A stretch of DNA of 64,000 bases from Deltaproteobacteria bacterium (GCA_013151635.1 JAADHV010000001.1:81813-145812); one strand, 5' to 3'; shown: positions 45,102 through 54,246, numbered from the stretch's first letter. Notes: generated from the letters alone by a model not told the origin. Translations and numbers: made by a program.

Positions 45102-45800
45102 CTATGCAAATATTTTATGGGTTTCGCAGGAGAGTGCCATGTCAGAAATTCTGGTTTTGATAAAATTCCAATTATCAAAAATGTCAATCAGGCGATTGTC
45201 TTTGATAATATTTTCCGGTACAAGGCTGCAGTCAAAACTATTTGCATTTATCAGGGCTCTTACTGCATATCCGATTTTTACAGGATCAGAAGAATGCAAG
45301 AAACTAAAAAGGAGCCCTTGGGTTTTTTTATTCAGATCGTTTGGAAATGATTTAAGGTATGTACCGGCTCCCCATATAAGACCCCTTTGAAGTGCGTCGT
45401 GCTCAAGATAATTTCCTTTTGGATCAAGATATGAGAAAAGAATGGATTTGAATTCCAGGGCAAGTTCCTGGCTTTGGCTGAGGATTTCTCCCATGGCTTC
45501 AGGGGAGCCCCACCCAATCCCGCCGGATTCGTCATTCAGGTTCCACATGATTCTCCTAAGGACAACCCTGGCCTGTTCCATATTTTTTTTCCCCATTCGT
45601 GATACAAGTACTCCCATTGCAGCAATACTACGGAATTTAACAAGTTCGTCCTGGTGGTAAAAATGAGAAAACAGGTGGCCGGCCATCTGCTCATCCGGTA
45701 TTTGTGCCAGCATTGCAAGGGCGGTTTCCCGATGAGGTTTAAGAAGAATTTGAATTTTTCCCACTTTTTTCTTTGTTTTTCTTCCATATGGTTTTGTCAT
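45102..45800 (-). CDS. DVU0298-like HEAT-repeat protein
   Basis: A 232-residue helical repeat protein. The stretch WNLNDESGGIGWGSPEAMGEIL is a hallmark of a family I recall as DVU0298 from sulfate reducers. Surrounding helices (FRSIAAMGVLVSRM, DPVKIGYAVRALINA) follow the HEAT pattern. No catalytic role is known. AGGG stands nine bases before the ATG. The ATG overlaps the stop of a short upstream frame (45797-45859). Confidence 0.8.
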   Translation of the reverse strand: MTKPYGRKTKKKVGKIQILLKPHRETALAMLAQIPDEQMAGHLFSHFYHQDELVKFRSIAAMGVLVSRMGKKNMEQARVVLRRIMWNLNDESGGIGWGSPEAMGEILSQSQELALEFKSILFSYLDPKGNYLEHDALQRGLIWGAGTYLKSFPNDLNKKTQGLLFSFLHSSDPVKIGYAVRALINANSFDCSLVPENIIKDNRLIDIFDNWNFIKTRISDMALSCETHKIFA

Positions 45801-45859
45801 GTCTCAGCCCTTTTCCCTTTAGATTTTAATACTTTATAATGATCAAAAGCATAAATCAT
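45797..45859 (-). CDS. Possible small upstream ORF
   Basis: A 20-codon frame (MIYAFDHYKVLKSKGKRAET) ends in ATGA, overlapping the start of the DVU0298-like gene. The open frame continues upstream for about 25 further codons that look coding (AQQYCRFHASIEIATLG) but has no standard start. It could be a leader peptide, the 3' end of a damaged gene, or chance. Confidence 0.25.
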   Translation of the reverse strand: MIYAFDHYKVLKSKGKRAET

Positions 45860-45943
45860 ACCAAGCGTGGCAATTTCTATCGATGCGTGGAAACGGCAGT
45901 ATTGCTGTGCATAACCTGTATAAAAAATGTCTCAAATATATGG

Positions 45944-45976
45944 TACATTTTTGTTTCTAGATACAAAAATAATGTA
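45944..45976. promoter_or_regulatory. Inverted repeat between divergent genes
   Basis: TACATTTTTGT and ACAAAAATAATGTA face each other around TTCTAGAT. It lies between the divergent DVU0298-like and transglutaminase-like genes, where an operator could act on both. Confidence 0.3.
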
Positions 45977-46072
45977 TTTAAAACAGATCGTGCCTTTTAA
46001 AAGATCATTCTATTTTGTATATGATATTATAAGCAATAAATTTAATAATAAGGATAAAATCAGGTTTGTACA

Positions 46073-46735
46073 ATGGAAAAATATCTTAATCACACATACT
46101 ATATTGACAGTGATCATCCAAAAGTATTTGAATTTGCCAGGTTAAACTGTGAACAATGTGTCACAGATATTGAAAAAGCGATCAGGCTTTATTACTCCGT
46201 CAGGGACGGTATCAGGTACAACCCGTACAGTATTGAGCCTGTAAAAGAATCTATGAAGGCAAGTTCCATACTGAATAAAGGGTATGGATATTGCGTTGCC
46301 AAGGCAGTTTTGCTTGCCGCCTGCGCCAGGAGCCAGGGGATTCCTGCCAGGCTTGGATTTGCTGATGTCAAAAACCATCTGAACACCAGAAGACTGCAGG
46401 AATTGATGGGAACGGATGTCTTTGTTTATCACGGATATACCGAGTTGTTTTTAAAGGGCAAATGGGTAAAGGCGACTCCTGCTTTTAACCTTGAGCTTTG
46501 CAATAATTTTAATGTAAAGCCCCTGGAGTTTGACGCAACAAAAGATTCCATATTTCATGCTCTTGATAAAAAAGGGAACAAACATATGGAATATGTAAAG
46601 CAGCATGGAAGCTTTTCAGATCTTCCATGGGATAGAATTCTCAGCGAGTTAATGAAAAGCTACCCCACATATTTTGAAGATCAAAAAAGACGTTCCGGGG
46701 ATTTTTCAGCAGAAGCCTTAAAGGAGAATCACTGA
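46073..46735 (+). CDS. Transglutaminase-like (cysteine protease fold) protein
   Basis: A 220-residue cytoplasmic protein with a transglutaminase core. The catalytic cysteine is in NKGYGYCVAKAVLLAACARSQGIPARLG and the histidine in VYHGYTELFLKGKWVKATPAFN. The third catalytic position, usually Asp, falls in ATPAFN, where the family often keeps an Asn/Asp one turn on. No signal peptide is seen. These proteins can act as proteases or amidases. The substrate is unknown and the gene has no obvious partner. Confidence 0.88.
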   Translation: MEKYLNHTYYIDSDHPKVFEFARLNCEQCVTDIEKAIRLYYSVRDGIRYNPYSIEPVKESMKASSILNKGYGYCVAKAVLLAACARSQGIPARLGFADVKNHLNTRRLQELMGTDVFVYHGYTELFLKGKWVKATPAFNLELCNNFNVKPLEFDATKDSIFHALDKKGNKHMEYVKQHGSFSDLPWDRILSELMKSYPTYFEDQKRRSGDFSAEALKENH

Positions 46736-46751
46736 CAGTTTTAAGGGTTTG

Positions 46752-47816
46752 TTATTGCCTGAAGGCCTTAGACACTTCCTTTGTCAGTTTTAATACCTTT
46801 TTAGCAGATTCAAGGTCAAGGGAGCCAGTACCGCAGCTTGGTGTTATAAAAGATTGCGATATGACGGTTTCTTTATCAATTCCTGTGGTTTTTGACAATT
46901 CATCCATCTGGTCATTGAGCAGTTGAACAAGGCCACGGGTGGTCTGCGCTGCAATTATTTCTGCCTTGTGGGTTGGGACAATTCCCCAGGCAAGAATTTT
47001 ACCCTGGTTAAAATATGATTTGATCATTTCAGGGTAAAGGACAAATTTATCAAAAAAGGAAAAAGAATCAAAGCTGATAATATCAATATTTGAACCTAAA
47101 AGCATATCCCATTCAGTGTTGGCGCATACATGGACACCGGCAAGCCCGTTTTCAGCGTGTATTTCCCTTGCAATCTCTTCAATGCTCTGTGTGACATCTT
47201 CTCTTGTGATTGTAATATACGCAGAAGTCCCGAAACCTGCCAGTGCAGGCTCATCAAGAAAAATAACCGGGGTCGCGCCTCTTTTTGAAAATTCCTTTGC
47301 CTGCCACCTGGCATTCATGGCAAGCTTTTTTATGGCGGCGTCCTTTAGCTGGTCGTTATAAAAAATATTTTTATCCTGTTCATCCTTTACAGCAGTTCCA
47401 AAGGTAACAGGGCCTGTCACCTGTCCTTTCAGGGCTATAAAGGGAGTGCCCTTTTCATCCACCTGCTTTAAAAATTCAAAAAACCCTTTCCCTCTTGCAC
47501 CTGACAGGGCAAATCTTGAGTCACCAATATCTGCACCGGATTCTGATACAGCTAAATAGTCTTCAAAATAGGCAAGGAATTCTTCGTCAAATCCTGGTTT
47601 TGCCGTATCAAGAAAGTTTTTCCCGGTTCCATCTGTAAACCCGGGGAGTCCGGGAAGAAACTGGCTTATCATGCCTTCTTCCTTGTAAACAGGCAGTTGT
47701 ACCCAAAGCGGGATGTCGGGTGTATGTTCAAGGACAAGTCTTGTCGCTTGTTCGTGGTTATCCATGGGAAGGCTGCCGATTAAAAGGGGCAGCCCGTTTG
47801 CCTTAAAATTTTCCAT
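46752..47816 (-). CDS. Methionine synthase-core/UroD-like methyltransferase
   Basis: About 354 residues of a TIM-barrel protein from the MetE/UroD superfamily. GVHVCANTEWDML provides the His-x-Cys zinc pair and SQSFITPSCGTGSLD the distal cysteine, as in the C-terminal half of cobalamin-independent methionine synthase. The N-terminal half of MetE, which binds folate polyglutamate, is missing, so it belongs with short core MetE proteins of anaerobes that take methyl groups from a corrinoid protein or other donor. It is three genes downstream of a TetR operator, together with a TetR regulator and a PNPOx-like protein. Confidence 0.8.
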   Translation of the reverse strand: MENFKANGLPLLIGSLPMDNHEQATRLVLEHTPDIPLWVQLPVYKEEGMISQFLPGLPGFTDGTGKNFLDTAKPGFDEEFLAYFEDYLAVSESGADIGDSRFALSGARGKGFFEFLKQVDEKGTPFIALKGQVTGPVTFGTAVKDEQDKNIFYNDQLKDAAIKKLAMNARWQAKEFSKRGATPVIFLDEPALAGFGTSAYITITREDVTQSIEEIAREIHAENGLAGVHVCANTEWDMLLGSNIDIISFDSFSFFDKFVLYPEMIKSYFNQGKILAWGIVPTHKAEIIAAQTTRGLVQLLNDQMDELSKTTGIDKETVISQSFITPSCGTGSLDLESAKKVLKLTKEVSKAFRQ

Positions 47817-47836
47817 TTGGTATTTTCCATCCAAAG

Positions 47837-48418
47837 TTATTTGCCGTTTAAAAGTCTCATGATAAAGGATTTATGGTTTTCAAGCGGAGTTGCATTTTTA
47901 ACAATTTTCATTTTAATCAATGCACCATGCCAGGAGGCTGCGATGAAACAGGCTGTTTCGTAAGTGTCCAGATCTTCGGGGATATCACACGATTGCCTGG
48001 CCTGCTCCAGAAGATCCTGGTAAAGCTTGACTATCAGGTTCACCGATTCCAGGAGTTTGTCACAAAAAACACGGTTCAAATCACCCATTTCCTGGGAAAG
48101 ATTCCCAATGGGGCAACCGCACTGGTACTCCAGATCGGAGAAAAGATCTATAAACCAGTCCAGCAACCCACTGATTTTTTCCAATGGTTTTAATGATGCA
48201 TCATTAATTATGGGCTTTACCATATCCATATACATATCATTAAAATAATCAATGACCTGGAGGCCAAAATCTTCCTTGCTGGCAAAGTAAAAATAAAAAG
48301 AGCCCTTGGGCACATTGGCAGCCTTTAATATTTCCTGTATGCCAGTGTGGTGATACCCCTTACGGTGTATCACCCTGGCCCCGGTCTCGATTATTTTCTG
48401 TTTTGTGTCCTGCTTCAT
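47837..48418 (-). CDS. TetR-family transcriptional regulator
   Basis: A 193-residue TetR-type repressor. The helix-turn-helix reads YHHTGIQEILKAANVPKGSFYFYFASKEDFGLQVI, the AcrR/YcdC-like subgroup. The C-terminal domain (TetR_C_11-like, CGCPIGNLSQEMGDLN) has cysteines that may respond to oxidants or electrophiles. It lies between the PNPOx-like and methyltransferase genes, and a matching operator (48991-49005) precedes the set, suggesting self-regulation of the three-gene operon. Confidence 0.92.
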   Translation of the reverse strand: MKQDTKQKIIETGARVIHRKGYHHTGIQEILKAANVPKGSFYFYFASKEDFGLQVIDYFNDMYMDMVKPIINDASLKPLEKISGLLDWFIDLFSDLEYQCGCPIGNLSQEMGDLNRVFCDKLLESVNLIVKLYQDLLEQARQSCDIPEDLDTYETACFIAASWHGALIKMKIVKNATPLENHKSFIMRLLNGK

Positions 48419-48474
48419 ACAAATCCCAATAAAATATCTGTGACCTTTATAGCAAATATTTCAGGATTTGTATT

Positions 48475-48924
48475 TTAAAAATTCAGTTCTTCTGTATGGG
48501 CAAAAGAAATGGTGTTATCAGTCACAAGAGCCTGCTTTATTACAATTTTTACCCCGGCAGAATCAGAAGGATCACCAGGCAGGTTTGCAAGGAAAGGAAA
48601 TTTTTTAATAAGAAGCCCGAATGCCATTTTCATTTCTTCATCAGATTCAATCAGGGTTGCCGTCCCCGTCCCCTTGATATATTTAGCTTTTTCAAGATCT
48701 TCCCATGCCGGGCAATCATGATCAATGGCAATGGCCACATTGGGATCATTTTTTATCTGAGCTATTTTCCTTGAGGTTTTCTGGGTTGCAAAATATAAAA
48801 TATTTGGTGCATCCCCCACGGCGTAAACAACCCCCCGCAGGCAGGGACGACCCTTATCAAGGGTTGCAATATGCAAAAGGTTATGTGTTTTTACAACTTC
48901 TTTCATGGTTTCAATAGCAGACAT
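48475..48924 (-). CDS. Pyridoxamine 5'-phosphate oxidase-like flavin-binding protein
   Basis: A 149-residue split-barrel protein. The pattern NLLHIATLDKGRPCLRGVVYAVGDAPNILYFATQKTSRKIAQI is typical of FMN- or heme-binding members of the PNPOx-like clan, not of true PdxH. It probably binds FMN or F420 and reduces a small molecule, or acts as a heme-utilisation-type protein. First gene of the operon with tetR and the methyltransferase. Confidence 0.85.
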   Translation of the reverse strand: MSAIETMKEVVKTHNLLHIATLDKGRPCLRGVVYAVGDAPNILYFATQKTSRKIAQIKNDPNVAIAIDHDCPAWEDLEKAKYIKGTGTATLIESDEEMKMAFGLLIKKFPFLANLPGDPSDSAGVKIVIKQALVTDNTISFAHTEELNF

Positions 48925-48990
48925 TTTTTTCTCCTTAAATTATAATTTTTAAAAAATACAAAATACATTAAAAATGTACAGAAGCAATAT

Positions 48991-49005
48991 TAGACCGGTC
49001 GTCTA
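48991..49005. promoter_or_regulatory. Candidate TetR operator
   Basis: TAGAC, five bases, GTCTA, including the ACCGGT core typical of AcrR/TetR-type sites. It lies about 70 bases upstream of the PNPOx-like gene, whose operon includes a TetR repressor. Confidence 0.6.
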
Positions 49006-49073
49006 TAGAAATCAAGTTTTTTATAAAATATATCTTTACCGGGGCTCAAAGTTAAAACAAGGCATGAAAAATA

Positions 49074-49105
49074 AAACAGGTTGCTTTATTTAAAGCAACC
49101 TGTTT
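49074..49105 (-). terminator. Intrinsic terminator after the acyl-CoA dehydrogenase gene
   Basis: AAACAGGTTGCTTTA and TAAAGCAACCTGTTT form a perfect 15-bp stem with a two-base loop. On the minus strand it is followed by TTATTTTT. It ends the transcript coming from 49134. Confidence 0.88.
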
Positions 49106-49133
49106 GCAATTAAGAATAAAAACTTATTATTGT

Positions 49134-50948
49134 TTATTTGGGGAACATGCTGTCTTCAATATCCACGGCAACGCTGCTGGTGTTCATTAATGCACTGAAC
49201 CTGCCAAGAGTTATTGGGAGCTGGGTATCAACATAAAACTGCAGGGATTTGAGGATTCCTTCATAAAAGGGTTTGTCTTTCCTTTTTGCTTTTTCAAGTT
49301 TTTGTGCGGCAATTGTGGCTCTCCAGAGCAGCATCCATGCCATGGTAACATCGCCTGTTGCATCCTGGAAAGGATGGGCATTGGCAAAGGCATTCAATAC
49401 TTTTTCAGACATGGCGGTCTGGCCCATGTGGATGGCAACTTCTGCAAGCCTGTTCATGGCTTCTTCAACCTTGACAGCCTGTTTTTCAAGTTCAGGCATG
49501 GCTTTGCCGGCAGCAATGGTTTTCTGCATTTCGCCAAATAGATCCATTAGGGGTTTGCCTTTATTCAAGCCAAGTTTTCTTCCGAGAAGATCCATGGCCT
49601 GGATACCGTTTGTCCCTTCATAAATCAGTGTTATCCTGCAATCTCTCAAAAGCTGGGCCATGGGATATTCTTCGATGAATCCATACCCGCCGTATACCTG
49701 CATGCCCTGGCTGCATACCTCAAAAGACCTGTCGGTTACATATCCCTTGGCAATGGGGGTCAATACTTCAACAAATCCCTGGTATTTATTTTTTTCTTCC
49801 CTGGTTGGTGCATAAAGAGCCATGTCAGCACAGAATTGAACAAAATAAAGAAGGGACCTTATGCCTTCGACATTGACCTTCATCATCATTAACTGTCTTT
49901 TGACATCCGGGTGTTTCATTATGGAAACAGATTTGGCATCCGGGTTCATGAATTCAAGGATATCTTTGCCCTGTACCCTGTTCCTTGCATAATCAAGGGC
50001 ATACATATAAGCTGCTGTGGCGCAGGCAAATCCCTGGAATCCAACAAGACGTCTTGCTTCGTTCATCATAAGGAACATGGCTTTCATTCCCTTGTTTTCT
50101 TCTCCCAGGAGGGTGCCGATGCAATTGCCCTTTGAACCAAGGGAAAGAGAGCAGGTGCTGTTGCCATGGATGCCGAGTTTATGCTCAATGCCTGTGCAGA
50201 TGACATCATTAAATTCACCCGGGGTTCCGTCTTTGTTCACGCGGTATTTTGGAACAAGAAAAAGGGAAATCCCTTTTGTGCCTTCCGGGGCATCTTCAAT
50301 TCTTGCAAGAACAGGATGAATGATGTTTTCAGCCAGATCATGCTCTCCGCCTGAAATAAATATTTTTTCACCGGTGATAGAAAAAGTACCGTCATCATTC
50401 CTGGCAGCTCTGGTTGTCAAGGCCCCTACGTCTGATCCTGCACCGGGCTCGGTCAGAAGCATGGTGCCTGCCCATTTGCCTGTGAACATATTTTTAAGAT
50501 AGATTTCTTTTTGTTCCTTTGTCCCGAATTTTTCTACAAGGTGGCCTGCACCCTGGGTAAGGCCGGGATACATCATAAAAGGAAAATTTGCCCCGTTGAA
50601 ATATTCGGCCGCGGCAGAGGCAACGGTTCTTGGCATCCCCTGGCCGCCCCATTCAGGATCTTCGGTTACAGCAAGCCATTCGCCCTCATTAAATATTTTA
50701 TAGAGTCTTTTAAAAGAATCAGGTGTGGTTACCTTGCCGTTTTCCAGTGTGCAGCCCTGTTCGTCGCCTTCTTTGTTTGCCGGCAAGAGTTCTTTGACTG
50801 CAAAATTTTTTGCTTCGGAAATAACAAGGTCAATGGTCTTTTTATTAAAATCAGCAAAATTTTCATGAAGTTGTGAAAGGTTCTGGGCTTCCAGCTGTTC
50901 ATGAAGTACAAATTCAATATCCCTTTTGTCGGAAATAACTTGTGTCAT
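49134..50948 (-). CDS. Acyl-CoA dehydrogenase, DmdC/FadE-type (about 600 residues)
   Basis: A 604-residue flavoprotein. The N-terminal helical, middle beta (WAGTMLLTEPGAGSDVGALTT) and C-terminal helical domains are standard. The catalytic glutamate lies in YEGTNGIQAMDLLGRKL. An extra C-terminal domain of about 120 residues (acyl-CoA dehydrogenase C-terminal type) marks the long DmdC/FadE5-like group, which handles methylthio-, short- or medium-chain acyl-CoA. It transfers electrons to ETF. It is transcribed alone, with a strong AGGAGG site and a 9-bp dyad just upstream. Confidence 0.93.
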   Translation of the reverse strand: MTQVISDKRDIEFVLHEQLEAQNLSQLHENFADFNKKTIDLVISEAKNFAVKELLPANKEGDEQGCTLENGKVTTPDSFKRLYKIFNEGEWLAVTEDPEWGGQGMPRTVASAAAEYFNGANFPFMMYPGLTQGAGHLVEKFGTKEQKEIYLKNMFTGKWAGTMLLTEPGAGSDVGALTTRAARNDDGTFSITGEKIFISGGEHDLAENIIHPVLARIEDAPEGTKGISLFLVPKYRVNKDGTPGEFNDVICTGIEHKLGIHGNSTCSLSLGSKGNCIGTLLGEENKGMKAMFLMMNEARRLVGFQGFACATAAYMYALDYARNRVQGKDILEFMNPDAKSVSIMKHPDVKRQLMMMKVNVEGIRSLLYFVQFCADMALYAPTREEKNKYQGFVEVLTPIAKGYVTDRSFEVCSQGMQVYGGYGFIEEYPMAQLLRDCRITLIYEGTNGIQAMDLLGRKLGLNKGKPLMDLFGEMQKTIAAGKAMPELEKQAVKVEEAMNRLAEVAIHMGQTAMSEKVLNAFANAHPFQDATGDVTMAWMLLWRATIAAQKLEKAKRKDKPFYEGILKSLQFYVDTQLPITLGRFSALMNTSSVAVDIEDSMFPK

Positions 50949-50978
50949 TTTTAAATATCCTCCTGGTGGTTATGTTGC

Positions 50979-51002
50979 AAAATTTAATTGGCGTTAAATT
51001 TT
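50979..51002. promoter_or_regulatory. Candidate operator before the acyl-CoA dehydrogenase gene
   Basis: AAAATTTAA, six bases (TTGGCG), TTAAATTTT: a perfect 9-bp inverted repeat about 30 bases before the start codon. It may be a repressor site; no cognate regulator is evident next to the gene. Confidence 0.4.
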
Positions 51003-51259
51003 TGATTATAAGATAATGAATTGATGCTCATTAAAATATGACAAATAATATTTCTTTCCAAACAGGTTGAAACATCACGGCCTGTTAGTGTTTTGAATAA
51101 TAAAAATAGAAAGTTATCAAAAAAATTATGTGTCATAAATCAAAAAGCATCCTATCATTATACCTGTCTCTAAAAAATGAATACTCATTCATTACATTAT
51201 ATTTCAAACGTGTCAATGGTTATTTTTACAAATCCAGAATAATTCTCTATGCTTCCGAC

Positions 51260-51346
51260 ATGGGAAAAATATTAATAAGCGCCTGTCTTGCAGGGAATCT
51301 TGTCAGACATGACGGTAAAATGGTAATTTTAATCAAACCAGGATGA
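51260..51346 (+). pseudogene. DUF523 protein, N-terminal remnant
   Basis: An ATG at 51260 opens MGKILISACLAGNLVRHDGK, which matches the first 20 residues of DUF523 proteins (K-ILVSACLLG--VRYDGK). The frame then continues for eight unrelated residues and stops at the very end of the acr3 gene. About 130 residues are missing. The rest was probably deleted when the acr3 end joined here. Confidence 0.65.
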
Positions 51347-52513
51347 TGTTCTTTTGCATACACCAACCAGCATAAGCATGACTGGAACCTCAATTAAAAC
51401 TCCCACAACCGTGGCAAGGGCAGCCCCTGATGCCAATCCGAACAGCATGACCGCTGTGGCGATTGCAACCTCAAAATGGTTGGATGCACCGATCATTGCA
51501 GCAGGAGCAGCATCTTCATATTTCAGCTTTAGTACCTTTGCAGCACCATAACCAAGGGCAAAAATAAATATTGTCTGTATAAAAAGAGGGATGGCAATCC
51601 ATACAATGGTCAGGGGATTTGCCAGGATTACTTCACCCTTGAAGCTGAACAGCAGCACCAGGGTTAAAAGCAGTGCAAAGATCGTGACCGGCGTGAGGAT
51701 ATGCAGGAATTTTTCTTCAAACCATGCTTTTCCTTTTTTATTAATAATCCATATTCTGGACAAAAAACCAGCCACAAGGGGGAGTGCAACATAAATGGCA
51801 ACCGAGAGAAGCAGGGCCTGCCAGGGAATGGGAAGCTTGCCGACACCAAGCAGGAAGCCGCCCAGAAGACCGTATAAAACCAGCATTGTCAAGGAGTTAA
51901 CAGCTACCATGACAAGGGTCAGCCCGTCATTCCCCCGGGAAAGATACCCCCAGACCAGGACCATTGCCGTACAGGGGGCAATCCCGAGAAGGATGCAGCC
52001 TGCGAAATAGCTTCTCCATAAGGGGATCTGCAACATTTTTATTCCTTCTTGAAGCACGACAACGCCTGCCCCATGATGAGCTCCAATGGGCAAATCAAGA
52101 CCAAAAGGCATTTTAACAAGATCAGTGGCATCTGCCCCGATAAAGGTTTTGAGTAAAAAGCCAAGGAAAAAAAATGAAATGGCATACATGGTAAACGGCT
52201 TTATGCACCAGTTTATAAAAAGAGTTAAGAAAACAGGTTTGCCACTTTTTCCTGCCTTTACAACAGAGGCAAAATCAATTTTTACCATGATGGGATACAT
52301 CATGAAAAAAAGGCAGATGGCAATGGGTATGGAAACAACAGGCGCATCATTAACATTTATGGACATGCTGTCCAGCGTTTTTGCAAATTTTGGTGCGAAT
52401 TTTCCAAGCAGAACACCCCCTGCGATACACAATCCTATCCAAATAGTCAGGTAACGTTCAAAAATACTGGTCATTCTCCGTTCATCCGGGGTGGTACGAT
52501 TGCTGCGGTTCAT
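51329..52513 (-). CDS. acr3: Arsenite efflux transporter Acr3
   Basis: About 394 residues with ten membrane helices of the Acr3 (BASS) family. [18 protein letters not shown], the conserved [17 protein letters not shown] with its essential cysteine, and [19 protein letters not shown] are all present. The C-terminal [30 protein letters not shown] is complete. It exports arsenite driven by proton motive force. The ATG at 52513 has GGAGAT upstream and is preferred over the longer track start. Third gene of arsR-arsC-acr3. Confidence 0.97.
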   Translation of the reverse strand: MNRSNRTTPDERRMTSIFERYLTIWIGLCIAGGVLLGKFAPKFAKTLDSMSINVNDAPVVSIPIAICLFFMMYPIMVKIDFASVVKAGKSGKPVFLTLFINWCIKPFTMYAISFFFLGFLLKTFIGADATDLVKMPFGLDLPIGAHHGAGVVVLQEGIKMLQIPLWRSYFAGCILLGIAPCTAMVLVWGYLSRGNDGLTLVMVAVNSLTMLVLYGLLGGFLLGVGKLPIPWQALLLSVAIYVALPLVAGFLSRIWIINKKGKAWFEEKFLHILTPVTIFALLLTLVLLFSFKGEVILANPLTIVWIAIPLFIQTIFIFALGYGAAKVLKLKYEDAAPAAMIGASNHFEVAIATAVMLFGLASGAALATVVGVLIEVPVMLMLVGVCKRTSSWFD

Positions 52514-52526
52514 TTTTATATCTCCA

Positions 52527-52973
52527 TTAATTATCAAGATTGTCAGGTAACCCTTTAACAAATGTTTTTATTTCATCCCTTACCCTTCTAAAACAATCAA
52601 GTTGAGTCTCTTTACCGGCCCCTTGGCCGGCAAGCTTTTTTGCCATCTTTGGGGGGTCATCAAAACCTATGTGGATCACTTTACACCGGGGTGGAAAATA
52701 GGGGCAGGTTTCATGGGCATGACCGCAGACCGTGACAACCACATCAAGGTCAACCTCTTTAAATTCATTTATGTGTTTTGACCTGTGATCTGAAATGTCC
52801 ACACCTGCTTCTGCCATGACCTTTACGGCATCCGGGTTAAGTCCGTGGGTTTCAACGCCTGCTGAAAAGACCTGGATTCGATCATTTTTAAGGGCCCGGG
52901 TCCAGCCTTCTGCCATCTGGCTTCGGCATGAATTCCCTGTACACAGAAATAATAATTTTATTTTATTTTTCAT
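52527..52973 (-). CDS. arsC: Arsenate reductase, low-molecular-weight phosphatase type
   Basis: A 148-residue ArsC of the thioredoxin-coupled family. The catalytic loop is [17 protein letters not shown]; further cysteines in [18 protein letters not shown] match the Cys82/Cys89 relay of Gram-positive ArsC. The acid residue is in IGFDDPPK. It reduces arsenate to arsenite, which Acr3 (13 bases downstream) exports. Confidence 0.96.
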   Translation of the reverse strand: MKNKIKLLFLCTGNSCRSQMAEGWTRALKNDRIQVFSAGVETHGLNPDAVKVMAEAGVDISDHRSKHINEFKEVDLDVVVTVCGHAHETCPYFPPRCKVIHIGFDDPPKMAKKLAGQGAGKETQLDCFRRVRDEIKTFVKGLPDNLDN

Positions 52974-52989
52974 AATAATTTCCTTTTTT

Positions 52990-53370
52990 TTAGTCCCTGG
53001 GGCAGCAGGCTTCTCCTCTTTGTTGCCGGCAAAGATCTTCAGGTGGTATTGTCATGATTTTTTTTAAAGCCTTTAAATCCTTTTTAATTTCATCGGAATA
53101 TTTTAATTTTGATTCCACCCATTCCGGAACAGGAGACTGCACGTCGCCTGATTTGTTTAAGCTATAATATACCCATCTTCCTTGTTTCCTGTTTTTAATC
53201 AGACCTGCCTGGACCATGATGGCCATGTGCCGGGAAGCCGTTGCTCCTGCCACCTTAAGCAGCTCGGTAACCTGGCAGGCACAAAGTTCGTCGTATGCCA
53301 GTAACGCTGCAAAAATTCTAAGCCTGTTCCTGTCGGAAAGTGCTTTAAAAACCGCAATTAGATTTTTCAA
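52990..53370 (-). CDS. arsR: ArsR-family arsenic-responsive repressor
   Basis: A 126-residue winged-helix repressor. The recognition helix is ATASRHMAIMVQAGLIKNRKQG, and the metal-sensing cysteine region appears as YDELCACQVTELL, close to the ELCVCDL motif of classical ArsR. Extra cysteines near the C-terminus (DLCRQQRGEACC) may join in sensing arsenite. First gene of the arsenic operon; it probably represses its own promoter. Confidence 0.94.
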   Translation of the reverse strand: MKNLIAVFKALSDRNRLRIFAALLAYDELCACQVTELLKVAGATASRHMAIMVQAGLIKNRKQGRWVYYSLNKSGDVQSPVPEWVESKLKYSDEIKKDLKALKKIMTIPPEDLCRQQRGEACCPRD

Positions 53371-53384
53371 TTCAACTCCTTTCT

Positions 53385-53410
53385 ATAATTAGCTAAATGA
53401 CTAAATATAG
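53385..53410. promoter_or_regulatory. Candidate ArsR operator
   Basis: The palindrome TTAGCTAA with a repeated CTAAAT (CTAAATGACTAAATA) lies about 20-40 bases upstream of arsR. Position suits an ArsR site; the sequence match to known sites is weak. Confidence 0.3.
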
Positions 53411-53526
53411 AAAATTTATTACTCTGTCAAGATTTAAAAAATCTTTTGACAAATTAATATAAAACAATTAAACTGTTAGACAATTTGATGAAACTAATTG
53501 AAATCACTAATTAGGAAAATGCCCGG

Positions 53527-54246
53527 ATGAATATTAAATTTAAAAAGATGAAGCCGATAAAGTCATACCAGCATGTTGTGGATGAAATTGTGACGGCCGT
53601 GTGCGACGGGACTATCAAGGAAGGGGACAGGCTGCCTTCTGAAATGAAACTCAAGGAAATGTTTGATACAAGCAGGGGAACCATCCGGGAAGCCTTGAGA
53701 GTGTTGGAACAAAAAGGATTGGTGTCCATTAAAACAGGTGTAAAAGGCGGGGCAACCATTCAAAAAGCAAACACAAAGCCAATGAGTGACAGCGTGGCTA
53801 TTCTTATCCGCCAGAAGAAAGTTTCCCTTAAGCACCTTGCGGAATTCAGAAAGATGATGGAGGGCCATATTTCAGAGCAGGCTGCAAAAATTGCAGAAAA
53901 GGAAGATATAAAAAAGTTGAAAAATATTTTGCAGGAAGCTGAAACTCACATAAAAACAAAGCCCTCCGGATGGAAAGAATTTCACAAAATGGATGCAAGA
54001 TTCCACAGGGTTCTGGCAAGCATTGCCAAAAATCCCCTTATCGAGGCAAATCTTGCCATAGTCCATGATAATATCCAGATTTATTTTCACCACTATCTTC
54101 CCTGGAGTGAGGCACTGCTCAACAAGAATTTCAAGGATTTATGCGATATTGTTGAAGCTGTGGAACAACAAGATCCTGCAAAAGCAAGGCGACTTGCCCA
54201 GGACCATGTGGTCCGGTTTAATGAATTGATGGAGAAGAATCTTTAA
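53527..54246 (+). CDS. GntR-family (FadR/FCD subfamily) regulator
   Basis: A 239-residue regulator. The N-terminal winged helix reads DGTIKEGDRLPSEMKLKEMFDTSRGTIREALRVLEQKGLV, typical of GntR. The FCD ligand domain (LAEFRKMMEGHISEQAAKIAE) carries metal-binding histidines, including FHKMDARFHRVLA. It begins a plus-strand operon with the glycyl radical activase and HypD-like enzyme. It probably responds to a substrate such as hydroxyproline or a downstream acid; this is inferred. Confidence 0.94.
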   Translation: MNIKFKKMKPIKSYQHVVDEIVTAVCDGTIKEGDRLPSEMKLKEMFDTSRGTIREALRVLEQKGLVSIKTGVKGGATIQKANTKPMSDSVAILIRQKKVSLKHLAEFRKMMEGHISEQAAKIAEKEDIKKLKNILQEAETHIKTKPSGWKEFHKMDARFHRVLASIAKNPLIEANLAIVHDNIQIYFHHYLPWSEALLNKNFKDLCDIVEAVEQQDPAKARRLAQDHVVRFNELMEKNL

